A stretch of 64,000 nt of DNA from Anaerolineaceae bacterium UBA3924 (GCA_002385985.1 DGEO01000013.1:17930-81929); one strand, 5' to 3'. Shown: positions 50,535 through 60,357, numbered from the stretch's first letter. Program-made: numbers and translations. Notes: a model not told the origin generated them from the sequence alone.

Positions 50535-51584
50535 ATGACCAGCCAACCGACTGTTCGACAGCAAGCGGATACCAACGAAGCCGGGCTGACGCGGAACGAT
50601 TATAAAGGCGCTCCCAGCACCTTGTGCCAGGGGTGCGGCCACAACTCCATCTCGGCGCAGATTGTCTCGGCGCTGTATGAGCTGAATGTGGTTCCGGAAG
50701 AGGTGGTCAAATTCAGCGGTATTGGCTGTTCCTCGAAGTCACCGACGTACTTCCTGAACCGCTCCTTTGCCTTCAACGGCGTGCACGGGCGCATGCCCTC
50801 GCTGGCGCTGGGCGCGCTGTTCGCCGACACCTCAGTCAAGGGGATCGGCGTAAGCGGCGACGGTGATACCGCCAGCATCGGCATGGGCCAGTTCAAGCAT
50901 GTGATGCGCCGCAACCTGCCCCTGGTCTACATCGTCGAGAACAACGGCGTGTACGGCCTGACCAAAGGGCAGTTCTCCGCCACGGCGGAGCAGGGCCTGA
51001 CCCTGAAGAAGCAGGGTACCAGCCGCTACCTGCCCGTGGACATCTGTATGGAAGCGCTGATCGCCAATGCCACCTTCGTGGCTCGCTCGTTCGCCGGCGA
51101 TCCCAAGCAGGTGAAGGAACTGATAAAAGCGGCCTTCAGCCACCGGGGCATCGCAGTGATTGACATCATCAGCCCCTGCGTCACCTTCCACAACGTGGAG
51201 ACCTCGATCCACTCCTACGCCTGGGGCAAGGAAAACGAGATGCCGCTGCACGAGATTTCCTACATCCCGGCGCGGGACGAGATCACCGTCGAGGATTTCG
51301 AGGAAGGCAGCGTGCGCACGGTCGAGCTGCACGATGGGTCCGTGGTGATGCTCAAGAAGCTGGAGAGCGACTACGACCCGACCAATATCTACGAAGCGCT
51401 GCGCCGGCTGGAAGAGGCTGAGCGCAACCGCTGGCTGCTGACCGGGCTGCTGTATGTCAACCCGGACACGACGACGATCTTCGACCGCTACAATCTGGTG
51501 GACGAGCCGCTGAACCGCCTGTCGCCGGAACGGCTGCGCCCGCCGCGCGAATCCATGGCGAAGCTGAACGCGCTGATGTTCTAG
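50535..51584 (+). CDS. 2-oxoacid:ferredoxin oxidoreductase, beta subunit
   Basis: 349 residues, one base after the alpha subunit stop. 'TLCQGCGHNSISAQI' supplies the conserved CxxC that, with a later cysteine, binds a 4Fe-4S cluster. 'ISGDGDTASIGMGQFKHVMRRN' type sequence (here 'VSGDGDTASIG') and 'IVENNGVYGLTKGQFSAT' bind thiamine diphosphate and Mg. The C-terminal 70 residues are longer than in minimal beta subunits. It completes the enzyme with the preceding gene and ends in a strong terminator. Confidence 0.94.
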   Translation: MTSQPTVRQQADTNEAGLTRNDYKGAPSTLCQGCGHNSISAQIVSALYELNVVPEEVVKFSGIGCSSKSPTYFLNRSFAFNGVHGRMPSLALGALFADTSVKGIGVSGDGDTASIGMGQFKHVMRRNLPLVYIVENNGVYGLTKGQFSATAEQGLTLKKQGTSRYLPVDICMEALIANATFVARSFAGDPKQVKELIKAAFSHRGIAVIDIISPCVTFHNVETSIHSYAWGKENEMPLHEISYIPARDEITVEDFEEGSVRTVELHDGSVVMLKKLESDYDPTNIYEALRRLEEAERNRWLLTGLLYVNPDTTTIFDRYNLVDEPLNRLSPERLRPPRESMAKLNALMF

Positions 51585-51605
51585 CGCTCAGGTCGATAAA
51601 TGATG

Positions 51606-51634
51606 AGGCTGGTCCGATCGGACCAGCCTTTTTT
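51606..51634 (+). terminator. Intrinsic terminator of the 2-oxoacid oxidoreductase operon
   Basis: A perfect 10-bp stem (AGGCTGGTCC at 51606-51615 with 51620-51629), a 4-base loop and six T. It ends just before the stop codon of the convergent sulfurtransferase gene. Confidence 0.93.
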
Positions 51635-51635
51635 C

Positions 51636-52484
51636 TTATCCTCGCTGGATGGGGCGCTCCGGGTCTTGAATCCATTCGCTCCATCCGCCCGGGTAGAGAT
51701 TCGCGCCAGGCAGCCCGGCTGCCTCCATGGCGGCCAGGTTGAAGCAGGCGGTCACGCCGGAGCCGCAGTAGAACACGGCCTGTTCTGGAGAAAACCCGTC
51801 CAGCAGGGCGAGGAACTCGGCCCGAAGCTGCTCTGCGGGCTTGAGCCTGCCTTCCGGGGTCAGGTTTTCGCCGTGAAACCGGTTGACCGCGCCGGGAATG
51901 TGACCGGCCACCCGGTCGATCGGCTCGATCTCGCCGCGGTAGCGCTGCGGAGCGCGGGAATCGACCAGCTGGAAAGGCTGATCGCTGCCGATAAGCCGGA
52001 GCAGCTCCCCGGCGGAAATCAACTTTCTCTGGTCAAACGTGCCGGTGAACTCCCGTGCGGTGCTGTGCTCCCCGCAGGAACGCTGCGGGTACCCTTCCTG
52101 GAGCCAGAGGTTGAAATCGCCTTCCAGGATGGATACGCGGGTGTGACCGCACAGCCGCAGCAGGTACCACAGGCGGGCAGCGTAGGACCCGCTCTGGCTG
52201 TCATAGGCGACCACCTGTGTGTCCGGGCCGATCCCCCACTGGCCGAACTTCTTCGCGAGTGTGTCAGGATCGGGGAGCGGGTGCCGGCCGGAGTCTGGAG
52301 TCACCGGCCCGGAGAGGTCTAGCTCGATGTCGGCGAACACAGCGCCGGGGATGTGGCTCCGGAGGTAGTCCTCTCGCCCCCAGGAGGGATTGGACAGATC
52401 GAAGCGGCAGTCGATGATGACCCAGTCGGGGTCATTGAGGTGCGCGCACAGCTCGTCTGCGCTGATGAAGGTGCTGAAGGTCAT
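51636..52484 (-). CDS. Thiosulfate/3-mercaptopyruvate sulfurtransferase
   Basis: 282 residues with two rhodanese domains. The first ('WVIIDCRFDLSNPSWGREDYLRSHIPGAVF') is inactive; the second carries 'VFYCGSGVTACFNLAAMEAAG' with the catalytic cysteine in the CGSGVT loop typical of mercaptopyruvate sulfurtransferases. Cytoplasmic. Its start overlaps the pyruvate kinase stop by 4 bases. It moves sulfur from a donor to thiols or cyanide. Confidence 0.93.
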   Translation of the reverse strand: MTFSTFISADELCAHLNDPDWVIIDCRFDLSNPSWGREDYLRSHIPGAVFADIELDLSGPVTPDSGRHPLPDPDTLAKKFGQWGIGPDTQVVAYDSQSGSYAARLWYLLRLCGHTRVSILEGDFNLWLQEGYPQRSCGEHSTAREFTGTFDQRKLISAGELLRLIGSDQPFQLVDSRAPQRYRGEIEPIDRVAGHIPGAVNRFHGENLTPEGRLKPAEQLRAEFLALLDGFSPEQAVFYCGSGVTACFNLAAMEAAGLPGANLYPGGWSEWIQDPERPIQRG

Positions 52485-53944
52485 GATGAACCCGTGTCTC
52501 CCAGGGTGTAGAGGAGGGCGAAGTTGGGCAGGCGTCGCTCGCCGACGGGGTAGCCGCTGATGAAGACGATTTGCTGGCCGGGCTGCAGATCAGTGGAGGC
52601 GGCGATGCCCACCTCCACATGGCTGAGCATCGATTCGACCGAGGACGCATAGGGGACCAGGAAGGCCTTCACCCCCCACAGCAGGCCCAGACGCCGGTAA
52701 GTGCGCTCTTCGGGCGTGAAGGCCAGGATGGGCACCTTGGGCCGGGCTTTGGACATGAGCACCGCCGTGCGGCCGGTCTGGGTGAACAGGGCGACGTTGG
52801 CAACGTTGCGGTCCTCGGCCAGCTCTTTGGCCGCCCGGGCGATGGAGATGGAGTCCTCCTGGGGCACCTCGTCAGGGAACTGGATGCCGTGTCCCCATTT
52901 ATCGGCGTTGGCTTCGGCCTCCCGGATGATGGAGTCCATCATGGTCACCGCTTCGACCGGATATTCGCCGCTGGCGGTTTCGCCGGAGAGCATGACCGCG
53001 TCCGTCCCGTCGAAGATGGCATTGGCCACGTCCGAAGCTTCGGCGCGGGTCGGGCGGGGGTTGTGGATCATCGAATCGAGCATCTGGGTAGCGGTGATGA
53101 CGATTTTCGCGTGGCGGTGAGCCAGCTCGATCAGCCGCTTCTGGATGATGGGCACCAGCGCCGGGGAGGTTTCGACGGCCAGGTCGCCGCGGGCGACCAT
53201 GACGCCGTCGGCGGCGTGGATGATCTCGTGCAGGTGGTCCAGCGCTTCGGGCCGCTCGATCTTGGCGATGATGGGGGTATCCAGCTTATTCGGATCGATC
53301 TCGCGGATGGCATGGCGCACGACTTCGATATCCTGCGGCTGGCGAACGAAAGAGATGGCCAGCACATCGATGCCGTGCTTCAGCCCGAACTCCAGATCCA
53401 GGCGGTCTTTTTCGGTGAAGGCAGGGATGTCCAGGCTGGCGCCGGGCAGGTTGACGCCTTTGTGTGATTTGAGCAAGCCGCCGAGCATCACCCGGGCTTC
53501 GACAACATCGCCGCGGACCTCGGTCACTTGCAGTTCCAGCTGGCCGTCGTCCAGCAGCACCCGGTTGCCCGGCCGGACGCTGCGGGCCAGCTGAGGCACG
53601 TCCATGGGAATGCGGATCGAACCGCCGCCGGAGGGCGGCTCAGCTCCGTCGGAGTCGGTCGGGGCCAGCAGCACCACCTGCCCGGCCTTCAGGGGGATGC
53701 CGCCGTCGGGCAGATCGCCGACGCGCATTTTCGGCCCCTGCAGGTCCTGCAGGATGGTGACGGGCCGGTCGAACTCCTTCGACAGGGCACGCAGGAGGCG
53801 GATGCGCTCCAGGTGTTCCTCATGCGTGCCGTGTGAGAAATTCAACCTGGCGACATCGACCCCGGCCTGAATCAGGCTGCGAAGCACAGGCTCCGAGTCG
53901 ACGCTCGGGCCTATGGTGGCGACAATCCTGGCCTTACGGACCAT
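52481..53944 (-). CDS. pyk: Pyruvate kinase
   Basis: 487 residues, normal length. 'RKARIVATIGPSVDSEPVL', 'GVDVARLNFSHGTHEEH', 'IIAKIERPEALDHLHEII' (catalytic Lys) and 'GVMVARGDLAVE' plus 'TATQMLDSMIHNPRPTRAEASDVANAIFDGTDAVMLSGETA' are all conserved. The C-terminal allosteric domain has 'TQTGRTAVLMSKARPKVPILAFTPEE'. It makes pyruvate and ATP from PEP, the same PEP that EI of the PTS uses. It is the fourth gene of a leftward run starting with argF. Confidence 0.97.
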   Translation of the reverse strand: MVRKARIVATIGPSVDSEPVLRSLIQAGVDVARLNFSHGTHEEHLERIRLLRALSKEFDRPVTILQDLQGPKMRVGDLPDGGIPLKAGQVVLLAPTDSDGAEPPSGGGSIRIPMDVPQLARSVRPGNRVLLDDGQLELQVTEVRGDVVEARVMLGGLLKSHKGVNLPGASLDIPAFTEKDRLDLEFGLKHGIDVLAISFVRQPQDIEVVRHAIREIDPNKLDTPIIAKIERPEALDHLHEIIHAADGVMVARGDLAVETSPALVPIIQKRLIELAHRHAKIVITATQMLDSMIHNPRPTRAEASDVANAIFDGTDAVMLSGETASGEYPVEAVTMMDSIIREAEANADKWGHGIQFPDEVPQEDSISIARAAKELAEDRNVANVALFTQTGRTAVLMSKARPKVPILAFTPEERTYRRLGLLWGVKAFLVPYASSVESMLSHVEVGIAASTDLQPGQQIVFISGYPVGERRLPNFALLYTLGDTGSS

Positions 53945-53981
53945 GGTTCACCCTCCCCGGTTGGCAGCGGTATTTACTTGA

Positions 53982-55292
53982 TTATATATAGTTCAACTGC
54001 CTGGCAGCGTGCGTCAGCTCGTCTCGGAAGTCCGGGTGGGCGATGGAGATCAGCAGTCTGGTGCGCTCGCGAACGGAGCGGCCGTACAGGTCGACCATGC
54101 CGTACTCGGTGACGATGTAGTGCACGTGGTTCCGCGAGGTGACCACGCCGGAGCCTTCTTTCAGCGTGGGCACGATTCGGCTCACCACGGTGCCATCCCT
54201 GAGCGTGGTTGTGGAAGGCATGGCGATGATCGGCAGACCGCCTTCTGAGAGGCTGGCGCCGTAGATGAAGTCCATCTGCCCGCCGACGCCGCTGTAGAAG
54301 CGCGTCCCAATGCTGTCAGCGCAGACCTGTCCGGTGAAATCCACCGCGATGGCCGAGTTGAGGGCCACCATGTGGGGATTTTTGGCGATGTTGAAAGGGT
54401 TGTTGACGTACTCGGTGCGCTGCAGCTCGATGGCGGGGTTGTTGTCGGCCCACTCGTACAGGCGGCGGGTGCCAAGCAGGAAACCGGCGGTGATCTTTCC
54501 GGTATTGATGGCCTTCCGCCGCCCGTTGATCACCCCGGCCTCGACCAGTTCAATCACGCCGTCTGAAAACAGCTCGGTGTGAATGCCAAGGTCCTTCTTG
54601 TGCTTGAGGAAACCCAGCACCGCGTTGGGGATCGCGCCGATGCCGGTTTGCAGGGTGGCGCCGTCCTGGATGCGCTCGGCGATGAATCCGGCGATTTTCT
54701 GGACCACGTCTGCGTTGTTCTCGTCACTCATCGACAGTTCCGAGAGGGGATAGTCCACGGGGACGATGTAGTCGATTTCGCTGACATGGACCTTTGTGTC
54801 GCCCAGCATGCGGGGCATTTGCTGGTTGACTTCAGCGATGATGATGCGGGCTGACTCCGCGGCTGTGCGTGTCAGCCCGGCCTCGATTCCGTAAGTGCAG
54901 TAGCCCTCCTCATCCGGCGGAGAAAGATGGACCAGAGCGACGTCCAGGGGGAGTATCCCGCGCTTGAACAGCAGCGGAAACTCGGACAGGAGAACCGGGG
55001 TGAAATCCGCGCGACCTTCCCAGATGGCCTGGCGGACGTTGGCGCTGATGAACAGCGAGTTCACCCGCAGATGTCCCTGCATTTCTGGAGCTACATACTC
55101 GCTCCCGGCGACGGTGAGTGCCTGACAGATTTCGACGTTCTCAAGTTCAGGTGCCCGGGCGACGAGCGCATCGAGCAGTTTATGCGGTACGGAGCAGTTG
55201 CCGGTCAAGAACACTCTGTTGTTGCTCTGGATCGCCTGAACGGCCACTTCCGGTGATACACAGCGGGAGCGGTATGTCTCTCTCCAGTCCAT
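53982..55292 (-). CDS. Acetyl-CoA hydrolase/CoA-transferase family protein
   Basis: 436 residues, similar in length to 4-hydroxybutyrate and butyryl-CoA:acetate CoA-transferases. '[13 protein letters not shown]', '[19 protein letters not shown]', '[20 protein letters not shown]' (GxGGQxDF oxyanion loop) and '[20 protein letters not shown]' are conserved; the catalytic glutamate lies in the 'TELFSDG' segment. It would exchange CoA between acetyl-CoA and another acid, as in fermentation. It lies 37 bases after rocD and 37 before pyk. Confidence 0.9.
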   Translation of the reverse strand: MDWRETYRSRCVSPEVAVQAIQSNNRVFLTGNCSVPHKLLDALVARAPELENVEICQALTVAGSEYVAPEMQGHLRVNSLFISANVRQAIWEGRADFTPVLLSEFPLLFKRGILPLDVALVHLSPPDEEGYCTYGIEAGLTRTAAESARIIIAEVNQQMPRMLGDTKVHVSEIDYIVPVDYPLSELSMSDENNADVVQKIAGFIAERIQDGATLQTGIGAIPNAVLGFLKHKKDLGIHTELFSDGVIELVEAGVINGRRKAINTGKITAGFLLGTRRLYEWADNNPAIELQRTEYVNNPFNIAKNPHMVALNSAIAVDFTGQVCADSIGTRFYSGVGGQMDFIYGASLSEGGLPIIAMPSTTTLRDGTVVSRIVPTLKEGSGVVTSRNHVHYIVTEYGMVDLYGRSVRERTRLLISIAHPDFRDELTHAARQLNYI

Positions 55293-55329
55293 CTTTTCTC
55301 CGATGAAAGGTGGGCTATGTTGTAATGGG

Positions 55330-56547
55330 CTATTCCATTGTTAAGACTTTGCGGATGCGCTCAAGCGCCCAGTCGATGGTCTCTTTGTCGATGATCAACG
55401 GCGGGGCGAAGCGGATGACGGTTTCGTGGGTTTCCTTGGCAAGCACGCCTTCTTTTTCCAGCGCTTCGCAGAAGCGGCGGGCGCCGCCAGCCTCGGGTTT
55501 CAGCTCAACAGCAATGAGCAAACCGCGGCCGCGAACCTCTTTGACGTGCTTGCTCGGGATTTCGGCCAGCTGTTCGAGGAAGTACTTGCCCAGCTCTGCG
55601 GAGCGTTCCACCAGTTTCTCGTCCACAAGGACTATCATAGCGGCGCGCGATACGGCCGCGGCCAGGGGGTTCCCGCCGAAGGTGGAGCCGTGCTCGCCGG
55701 GGGTGAACAAGCCCATGACGGGGCGGTCGGCCACGACGGCGGAGACGGGATAGAACCCGCCGCCCAGCGCCTTGCCGATGCAGACCATATCCGGGCGCAC
55801 ACCTTCGTGCTCGAAGGCGAACATCTTGCCCGTGCGGCCCAGGCCGGTCTGGATTTCGTCGGCGATGAAGAGCACGTTGTTCCTGTCGCAGATCTCGCGG
55901 ATCTTGCGCAGGTAACCGGCCGGCGGGATCACCACACCGGCTTCTCCCTGAATGGGCTCCACCAGAATGGCGGCGGTGTTGGGGGTGACGGCCTTCTCGA
56001 TGGCTTCCGCATCGCCGTAGGGGACGACCTTGAAGCCGGGGGTGAAGGGGCCGAAGTCGTCACGGTAGAGCGGCTCGGTCGAGAAGGAAACAATGGTCAC
56101 GGTGCGGCCGTGGAAGTTTCCTTCGACAACGATGATCTCCGCCTGATGGCGGGGGACCTTCTTCACCAGATAGGCCCATTTGCGAGCCAGCTTGAGTGCA
56201 GTTTCCACCGCTTCAGCGCCGCTGTTCATCGGCAGTGACATCTCATACCCGGTCAGCTCGCTGAGCTCCTTGTACCACAGGGGAAGCTGGTCATTGCGGA
56301 AGGCGCGAGAGGTCAGAGTCATCTTCTGAGCCTGCTCGGTCATCGCCTTGAGAATGGCCGGGTGGACGTGGCCCTGGTTCAGCGCGGAGTACGCGCTCAG
56401 GCAGTCCAGATAGCGGTTGCCTTCCACATCGTAGACCCAGACGCCTTCCCCGCGATCGAGCACGACGTCCAGGGGGTGGTAGTTGTGCGCGCCGTATTTT
56501 TCTTCCAGTTCAATGTAGTACGAGTTGGTGGCTGTGGATGTCTCCAT
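55330..56547 (-). CDS. rocD: Ornithine aminotransferase-like class III transaminase
   Basis: 405 residues. '[52 protein letters not shown]' matches ornithine--oxo-acid transaminases closely, including the tyrosine-rich start. The PLP lysine is in '[18 protein letters not shown]', and '[15 protein letters not shown]' holds the PLP-contacting Asp. It converts ornithine and 2-oxoglutarate to glutamate semialdehyde and glutamate. It follows argF after 2 bases, so ornithine is fed to both genes' products. Confidence 0.92.
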   Translation of the reverse strand: METSTATNSYYIELEEKYGAHNYHPLDVVLDRGEGVWVYDVEGNRYLDCLSAYSALNQGHVHPAILKAMTEQAQKMTLTSRAFRNDQLPLWYKELSELTGYEMSLPMNSGAEAVETALKLARKWAYLVKKVPRHQAEIIVVEGNFHGRTVTIVSFSTEPLYRDDFGPFTPGFKVVPYGDAEAIEKAVTPNTAAILVEPIQGEAGVVIPPAGYLRKIREICDRNNVLFIADEIQTGLGRTGKMFAFEHEGVRPDMVCIGKALGGGFYPVSAVVADRPVMGLFTPGEHGSTFGGNPLAAAVSRAAMIVLVDEKLVERSAELGKYFLEQLAEIPSKHVKEVRGRGLLIAVELKPEAGGARRFCEALEKEGVLAKETHETVIRFAPPLIIDKETIDWALERIRKVLTME

Positions 56548-56549
56548 TT

Positions 56550-57476
56550 CTATCCCTTTCCAAACAAACGAACCAGGATCGCTTTCTGCGCGTGCAGACG
56601 GTTGTGGGCCTGCGGGAAGAGCATCGAGTGCGGCCCGTCGGCAACTTCGTCCGTGATCTCCTGACCGCGGTGAGCTGGCAGGCAGTGCATGACGATCACA
56701 TCCGGATCCGCTTCCGTGAGCAGCTGATCGTTCACCTGGTACCCGTCAAATGCCTTCTCCCGGAGGGCCTTTTCTTCTTCCTGGCCCATGCTGACCCAGG
56801 TGTCAGTGTAGATGACGTGAGCGCCTTTCACGGCCTCATGGATGTCATTGACGAAGGTCAGCTTCGAGCCGGTCTTGCTGGCGATATCCTTCGCGATTTG
56901 AACGGCGTTTTCAGGCAGTTCATAGCCCTTCGGCGAAGCGATGGAGAAATTGGCGCCGAGCTTGGCGCTGACGTGCATCAGGGAAACGGCCACGTTGTTG
57001 CCGTCACCGACGAAGGATACGTTGAGGCCCTTCAGAGAGCCGAATTTCTCATAAATGGTCAGGGCATCCGCCATCGCCTGACAGGGGTGATTGTAGTCGC
57101 TCAGGCCGTTGATGACCGGAACATTGGCCCAACGGGCCAGCTCGCAGACGTGTTCGTGATCGAAGACACGCGCCATGATGGCGTCGACATAGCCCTCCAG
57201 TACGCGGGCGATGTCGGCAACCGATTCGCGCTTGCCCAGACCGATCTCATTCGGTGAGAGGTACAGAGCATCCCCCCCGACATGGCGCATCGCCATGTCG
57301 AAACTTACCCGGGTTCGCAAGCTCGGTTTCTGGAAAATCATCGCGAGAACTTTACCCTGCAGGTAGGGCTTGTTCCCGCCGGCCTGGTGCTCTTTCTTGA
57401 GCGTTACCGCCAGATCGAGCAGGTCCTGGATTTCTTCCGATGAGTAGTCGGCGATCGCGAGGAAGTCTCTCTTCAT
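56550..57476 (-). CDS. argF: Ornithine carbamoyltransferase
   Basis: 308 residues from the ATG at 57476, with GAGGTG 6 bases upstream; an upstream in-frame start at 57530 would add 18 residues of noncoding-looking sequence. '[14 protein letters not shown]' binds carbamoyl phosphate, '[14 protein letters not shown]' and '[12 protein letters not shown]' are the ornithine-site motifs. It makes citrulline in arginine synthesis, or runs in reverse in the arginine deiminase pathway; the neighbouring rocD leaves the direction open. Confidence 0.95.
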   Translation of the reverse strand: MKRDFLAIADYSSEEIQDLLDLAVTLKKEHQAGGNKPYLQGKVLAMIFQKPSLRTRVSFDMAMRHVGGDALYLSPNEIGLGKRESVADIARVLEGYVDAIMARVFDHEHVCELARWANVPVINGLSDYNHPCQAMADALTIYEKFGSLKGLNVSFVGDGNNVAVSLMHVSAKLGANFSIASPKGYELPENAVQIAKDIASKTGSKLTFVNDIHEAVKGAHVIYTDTWVSMGQEEEKALREKAFDGYQVNDQLLTEADPDVIVMHCLPAHRGQEITDEVADGPHSMLFPQAHNRLHAQKAILVRLFGKG

Positions 57477-57520
57477 ATTTTGCACCTCAGTAGATGAAAT
57501 GGATGGAGAATGCCTCAATG

Positions 57521-57550
57521 AGTATATCATACCCCCTGAGCGGAGGTCAC
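57521..57550 (-). promoter_or_regulatory. Candidate promoter of the argF operon
   Basis: On the minus strand GTGACC (57545-57550), 18 bases, TATACT (57521-57526), about 45 bases before the argF ATG. The -35 match is partial. No clear ArgR box is seen. Confidence 0.5.
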
Positions 57551-57624
57551 TTGACGAAAGAGAGGACTAAGCCGGTTGAAAGTCACTCAATTGGAGGGCA
57601 GGGCAATATCCCCGGCGGAAAGAT

Positions 57625-57653
57625 TTGACTTTCAGCCCGTGTGTACATAAGAT
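57625..57653 (+). promoter_or_regulatory. Candidate promoter of the heme A synthase gene
   Basis: TTGACT (57625-57630), 17 bases, TAAGAT (57648-57653), 30 bases before the ATG. The rest of the 207-base gap (57477-57683) shows nothing else. Confidence 0.5.
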
Positions 57654-57683
57654 GGTGTCAGGAAATACGCAGCGGGGTCAACG

Positions 57684-58652
57684 ATGGTCAACACACGATT
57701 CTCACGCTTTGCCCGGGGCGTACTGGGCTACAATCTGGCAGTCATCCTGTGGGGGGCTTACGTCCGGGCGACCGGGTCCGGTGCGGGCTGCGGCGCGCAC
57801 TGGCCTTTGTGCAACGGCGAAATCATCCCACGGGCGCCGCAGGTGGAAACGGTGGTGGAGTTCACCCACCGCGTGACCAGCGGCCTGGTGCTGGTGCTAG
57901 CGGTCGCGCTTGTGGTCTGGGCCTGGAGGGCCTACCCGCCCCGGCATACCGTCCGGTTTGGGGCGGCGACGGCGCTGGTGTTCACCCTGACCGAAGCGCT
58001 GGTCGGCGCCGGGCTGGTGCTGTTTGAGATGGTGGCCGATAACACCTCCATCGAACGGGCCTTCTGGATGATGGGGCACCTGGCCAACACCTTCATCCTG
58101 CTGGCAGCGCTCACTCTGACGGCGCTGTGGTCCAGTCAGGAGGAACCGCGCGGCCTGATCTGGAACAGCAGGCTGGGGACGCCGCTGGTACTGGGTGTAG
58201 TGGCCATGATCGTGCTGGGGGCCAGCGGGGCGGTTACCGCGCTGGGGGATACGCTTTTCCCGGTCAGCTCGCTGGCGGAGGGGATCCGCCAGGATTTCTC
58301 GCCCACGGCGCATTTCCTCGTGCGGCTGAGGATCTTTCACCCCATCATCGCCGTGATCGTGGGGGCTTATCTGGCAGGGATGGGCTGGTGGATGCGCGCG
58401 CAGCTGCCCGAACGGGCCGTGGAGCGGCTCAGCCTGGCGCTGGCAGGGCTGTTCGCCGCCCAGTTAGTTCTTGGAGTGATCAACGTGCTGCTGCTGGCAC
58501 CGGTCTGGATGCAGCTGGTGCACCTGCTGTTCGCTGATCTGGTGTGGATATGTCTGGTCCTGCTGGGCGGGTACGTGCTGGGGCAGCCCCAGCCGGCGGC
58601 GAGCCCGGTTGATCATCCAGTCCATCACCGGGTAAAACAGGCTTCCCAGTAA
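57684..58652 (+). CDS. ctaA: Heme A synthase (COX15/CtaA family)
   Basis: 322 residues with eight hydrophobic helices. 'WGAYVRATGSGAGCGAHWPLCNG' has the cysteine pair of the first outside loop as in Bacillus CtaA. The heme-ligand histidines are in 'VVEFTHRVTSGLVL', 'MMGHLANTFILL', 'RIFHPIIAVIVGAY' and 'QLVHLLFADLVW'. It oxidises heme O to heme A for aa3-type oxidases, implying aerobic respiration at least sometimes. Its last 189 bases overlap the end of the opposite SDR gene; the last two helices are encoded there, so its frame is the constrained one. Confidence 0.93.
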   Translation: MVNTRFSRFARGVLGYNLAVILWGAYVRATGSGAGCGAHWPLCNGEIIPRAPQVETVVEFTHRVTSGLVLVLAVALVVWAWRAYPPRHTVRFGAATALVFTLTEALVGAGLVLFEMVADNTSIERAFWMMGHLANTFILLAALTLTALWSSQEEPRGLIWNSRLGTPLVLGVVAMIVLGASGAVTALGDTLFPVSSLAEGIRQDFSPTAHFLVRLRIFHPIIAVIVGAYLAGMGWWMRAQLPERAVERLSLALAGLFAAQLVLGVINVLLLAPVWMQLVHLLFADLVWICLVLLGGYVLGQPQPAASPVDHPVHHRVKQASQ

Positions 58653-59414
58653 GTTGGTGGCCCGCCACAGCCAGGGGCCTTCCGGGCCGGGGATGATCAC
58701 GTACTGCCCGCGCTCGACTCCGTGCAGGATGTGTTCGGCAACGACATCCGCGGAGAGGGTCTGCGCTTCGCCGGCTAGCGCGCGGGTGATGGCCGGTTTG
58801 TACTGCGACTCATAGGCCAGCTGGGGCGTGTCAGTGTCGGGCGGGAAGACGATGGACACCTGAACGCCGTGGGATTTCATTTCGGCGCGCAGCACATCGC
58901 TGAAGCCGCGCACGGCGTATTTGGAGGCCCCGTAGGCGGAGTAGCCGTATACGCCCATGAAACCGGCGACGGAGGAGACGTTCACGATGCGGCCTTCACC
59001 GCGGCGGGCCATCTTCGGGGCGACGGCCCGGCAGGCGTTCACGGTCCCGAAGTAGTTGACCTCCATCATCCAGCGAAAAATGCCGGGGTCCATGTCCAGG
59101 AACTCGCCCGGATGGGCCACGCCGGCGCAGTTGATCAGCAGATCCGGCACACCGTGCCTGTGCATGAACGCATCCAGTCTCGCCTGCACTTCGTCGTCGC
59201 ATGAAAGGTCCAGGCTCAGGGTGAGGATTTCCTGTTTGGGGCTGCGCCGGCAGCTGATCACCTGCTCCCGGGCGTTTTGCAGTTTCTTTTCATCCCGCGC
59301 CAGGAGCCAGACGTTTGCGCCGCGGGACGCGAGCAGCCTGCCCAGAGCCAGCCCGATGCCGCTGGAGCCTCCGGTAATCAGCGCGGTGGTGTCCTGGCCA
59401 AAAAGGTTCTTCAT
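58464..59414 (-). CDS. Short-chain dehydrogenase/reductase with antisense-overlap tail
   Basis: 316 residues. 'ALITGGSSGIGLALGRLLASRGA' binds the cofactor, 'LINCAGVAH' is the NNAG variant, and 'YSAYGASKYAV' gives the catalytic Tyr and Lys. 'GPWLWRATNLLGSLFYPVMDWMINRARRR' is a C-terminal hydrophobic helix as in 3-ketodihydrosphingosine reductase-type SDRs. The last 40 residues are Gln/His-rich and unlike any SDR; they are antisense to the final helices of ctaA. The natural end was probably near the RARRR and the tail arose by loss of a stop codon. Confidence 0.87.
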   Translation of the reverse strand: MKNLFGQDTTALITGGSSGIGLALGRLLASRGANVWLLARDEKKLQNAREQVISCRRSPKQEILTLSLDLSCDDEVQARLDAFMHRHGVPDLLINCAGVAHPGEFLDMDPGIFRWMMEVNYFGTVNACRAVAPKMARRGEGRIVNVSSVAGFMGVYGYSAYGASKYAVRGFSDVLRAEMKSHGVQVSIVFPPDTDTPQLAYESQYKPAITRALAGEAQTLSADVVAEHILHGVERGQYVIIPGPEGPWLWRATNLLGSLFYPVMDWMINRARRRLGLPQHVPAQQDQTYPHQISEQQVHQLHPDRCQQQHVDHSKN

Positions 59415-59417
59415 GTT

Positions 59418-59639
59418 TCAGTGATGGCAGGAGCTGCAGGAGCCGCCGCTGCAGCCGGAGCAGCCTGAACCGGTGGAGAAGCTGCCGTCCGCTGAGCGGG
59501 CCGCCACCCTGGAGAGCGCCCGGCGGGTGTGCAGGCTCAGGCAGTTTTTACAGCGGATAGCCTCGTCGGCGTCCTTCATCGAACGAAAAGCTTCAAACCG
59601 CGTTCCGCAGTCCTGGCAGACGTATTCGTATAGAGGCAT
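59418..59639 (-). CDS. FmdB-family zinc ribbon protein
   Basis: 73 residues. 'MPLYEYVCQDCGTRFEAFRSM' and 'IRCKNCLSLHTRRALSRVA' give the two CxxC knuckles of the FmdB/CxxC_CxxC_SSSS family. The tail, 'GCSGCSGGSCSSCHH', is Cys/Ser/Gly-rich and typical of the family. Function unknown; proposed as a regulator or small metal-binding protein. It ends 4 bases before the SDR start. Confidence 0.92.
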   Translation of the reverse strand: MPLYEYVCQDCGTRFEAFRSMKDADEAIRCKNCLSLHTRRALSRVAARSADGSFSTGSGCSGCSGGSCSSCHH

Positions 59640-59691
59640 GGATCCACTCCAGATGATGGTGATGAAATTGTATTCTCAATCCAGCCGGTGG

Positions 59692-60357
59692 TCAATGCTG
59701 ACTGGCTGCAGGTACGCGATGTGACCAGCGCAGGTGGTAGGCGGCGACCCCGAAGGCGGTGGCGACGTTCAGGGAGCGCTTGAAGCCCTGCATGGGGATC
59801 CAGATGAAGCGGTCGCAGATGGCCAGGATGCCCGGATCGATCCCGGCGACTTCGTTGCCCACGACCAGCAGGATAGGCGGGTTGTCCGGCGCCGGGAGCG
59901 CTTCGAACAGCGGCACAGACTGCGACCCGACTTCCAGCGCCCACAGCTGGTAACCCGCGTCCTTGAGCTGCTGCGCGGCTTCCAGACCGTTGCGGTGATA
60001 CTCCCAGGGAACGGAGAATTCAGCACCCAGGGAGGTTTTGGCCACACCGTGATGTTCGGGCGTGGGCGTGGTGCCCGCCAGGTGCAGGCAGCTCAAGCCC
60101 GCGCCGTCGGCAGTTCGGAACATGGAGCCAACGTTGTAGCTCGAGCGAATGTTGTCCAGCAGGGCGGCGACTTCCGGGCCGGGCGGGTTGGCCGCGCGCG
60201 GGTTTCCGGTGGGAGGCTGCGCGGGCACTGCTGCCGGTTCACAGTGGGATCCGCAGTGCGGGCAGCGGATGGGCCGGGGGACGCCCGGTGGGACCGGAAA
60301 GCGAAACCGGCAGTCCGGATTGGAGCACTGGTGAATGATGTAATTGGATGGGCTCAA
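59692..60357 (-). CDS. TrmH-family (SPOUT) RNA methyltransferase with N-terminal zinc ribbon
   Basis: 221 residues with a TTG start 5 bases after the DsrE-like stop; no better start is visible. Residues 1-45 have 'CSNPDC' and 'CPHCGSHC', a zinc ribbon. The SPOUT domain follows: 'LLDNIRSSYNVGSMFRTADGAG', 'ILLVVGNEVAGIDPGIL' and 'WIPMQGFKRSLNVATAFGVAAYHL' form the knotted SAM site. It would 2'-O-methylate an RNA ribose; the target RNA is unknown. Confidence 0.9.
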   Translation of the reverse strand: MSPSNYIIHQCSNPDCRFRFPVPPGVPRPIRCPHCGSHCEPAAVPAQPPTGNPRAANPPGPEVAALLDNIRSSYNVGSMFRTADGAGLSCLHLAGTTPTPEHHGVAKTSLGAEFSVPWEYHRNGLEAAQQLKDAGYQLWALEVGSQSVPLFEALPAPDNPPILLVVGNEVAGIDPGILAICDRFIWIPMQGFKRSLNVATAFGVAAYHLRWSHRVPAASQH

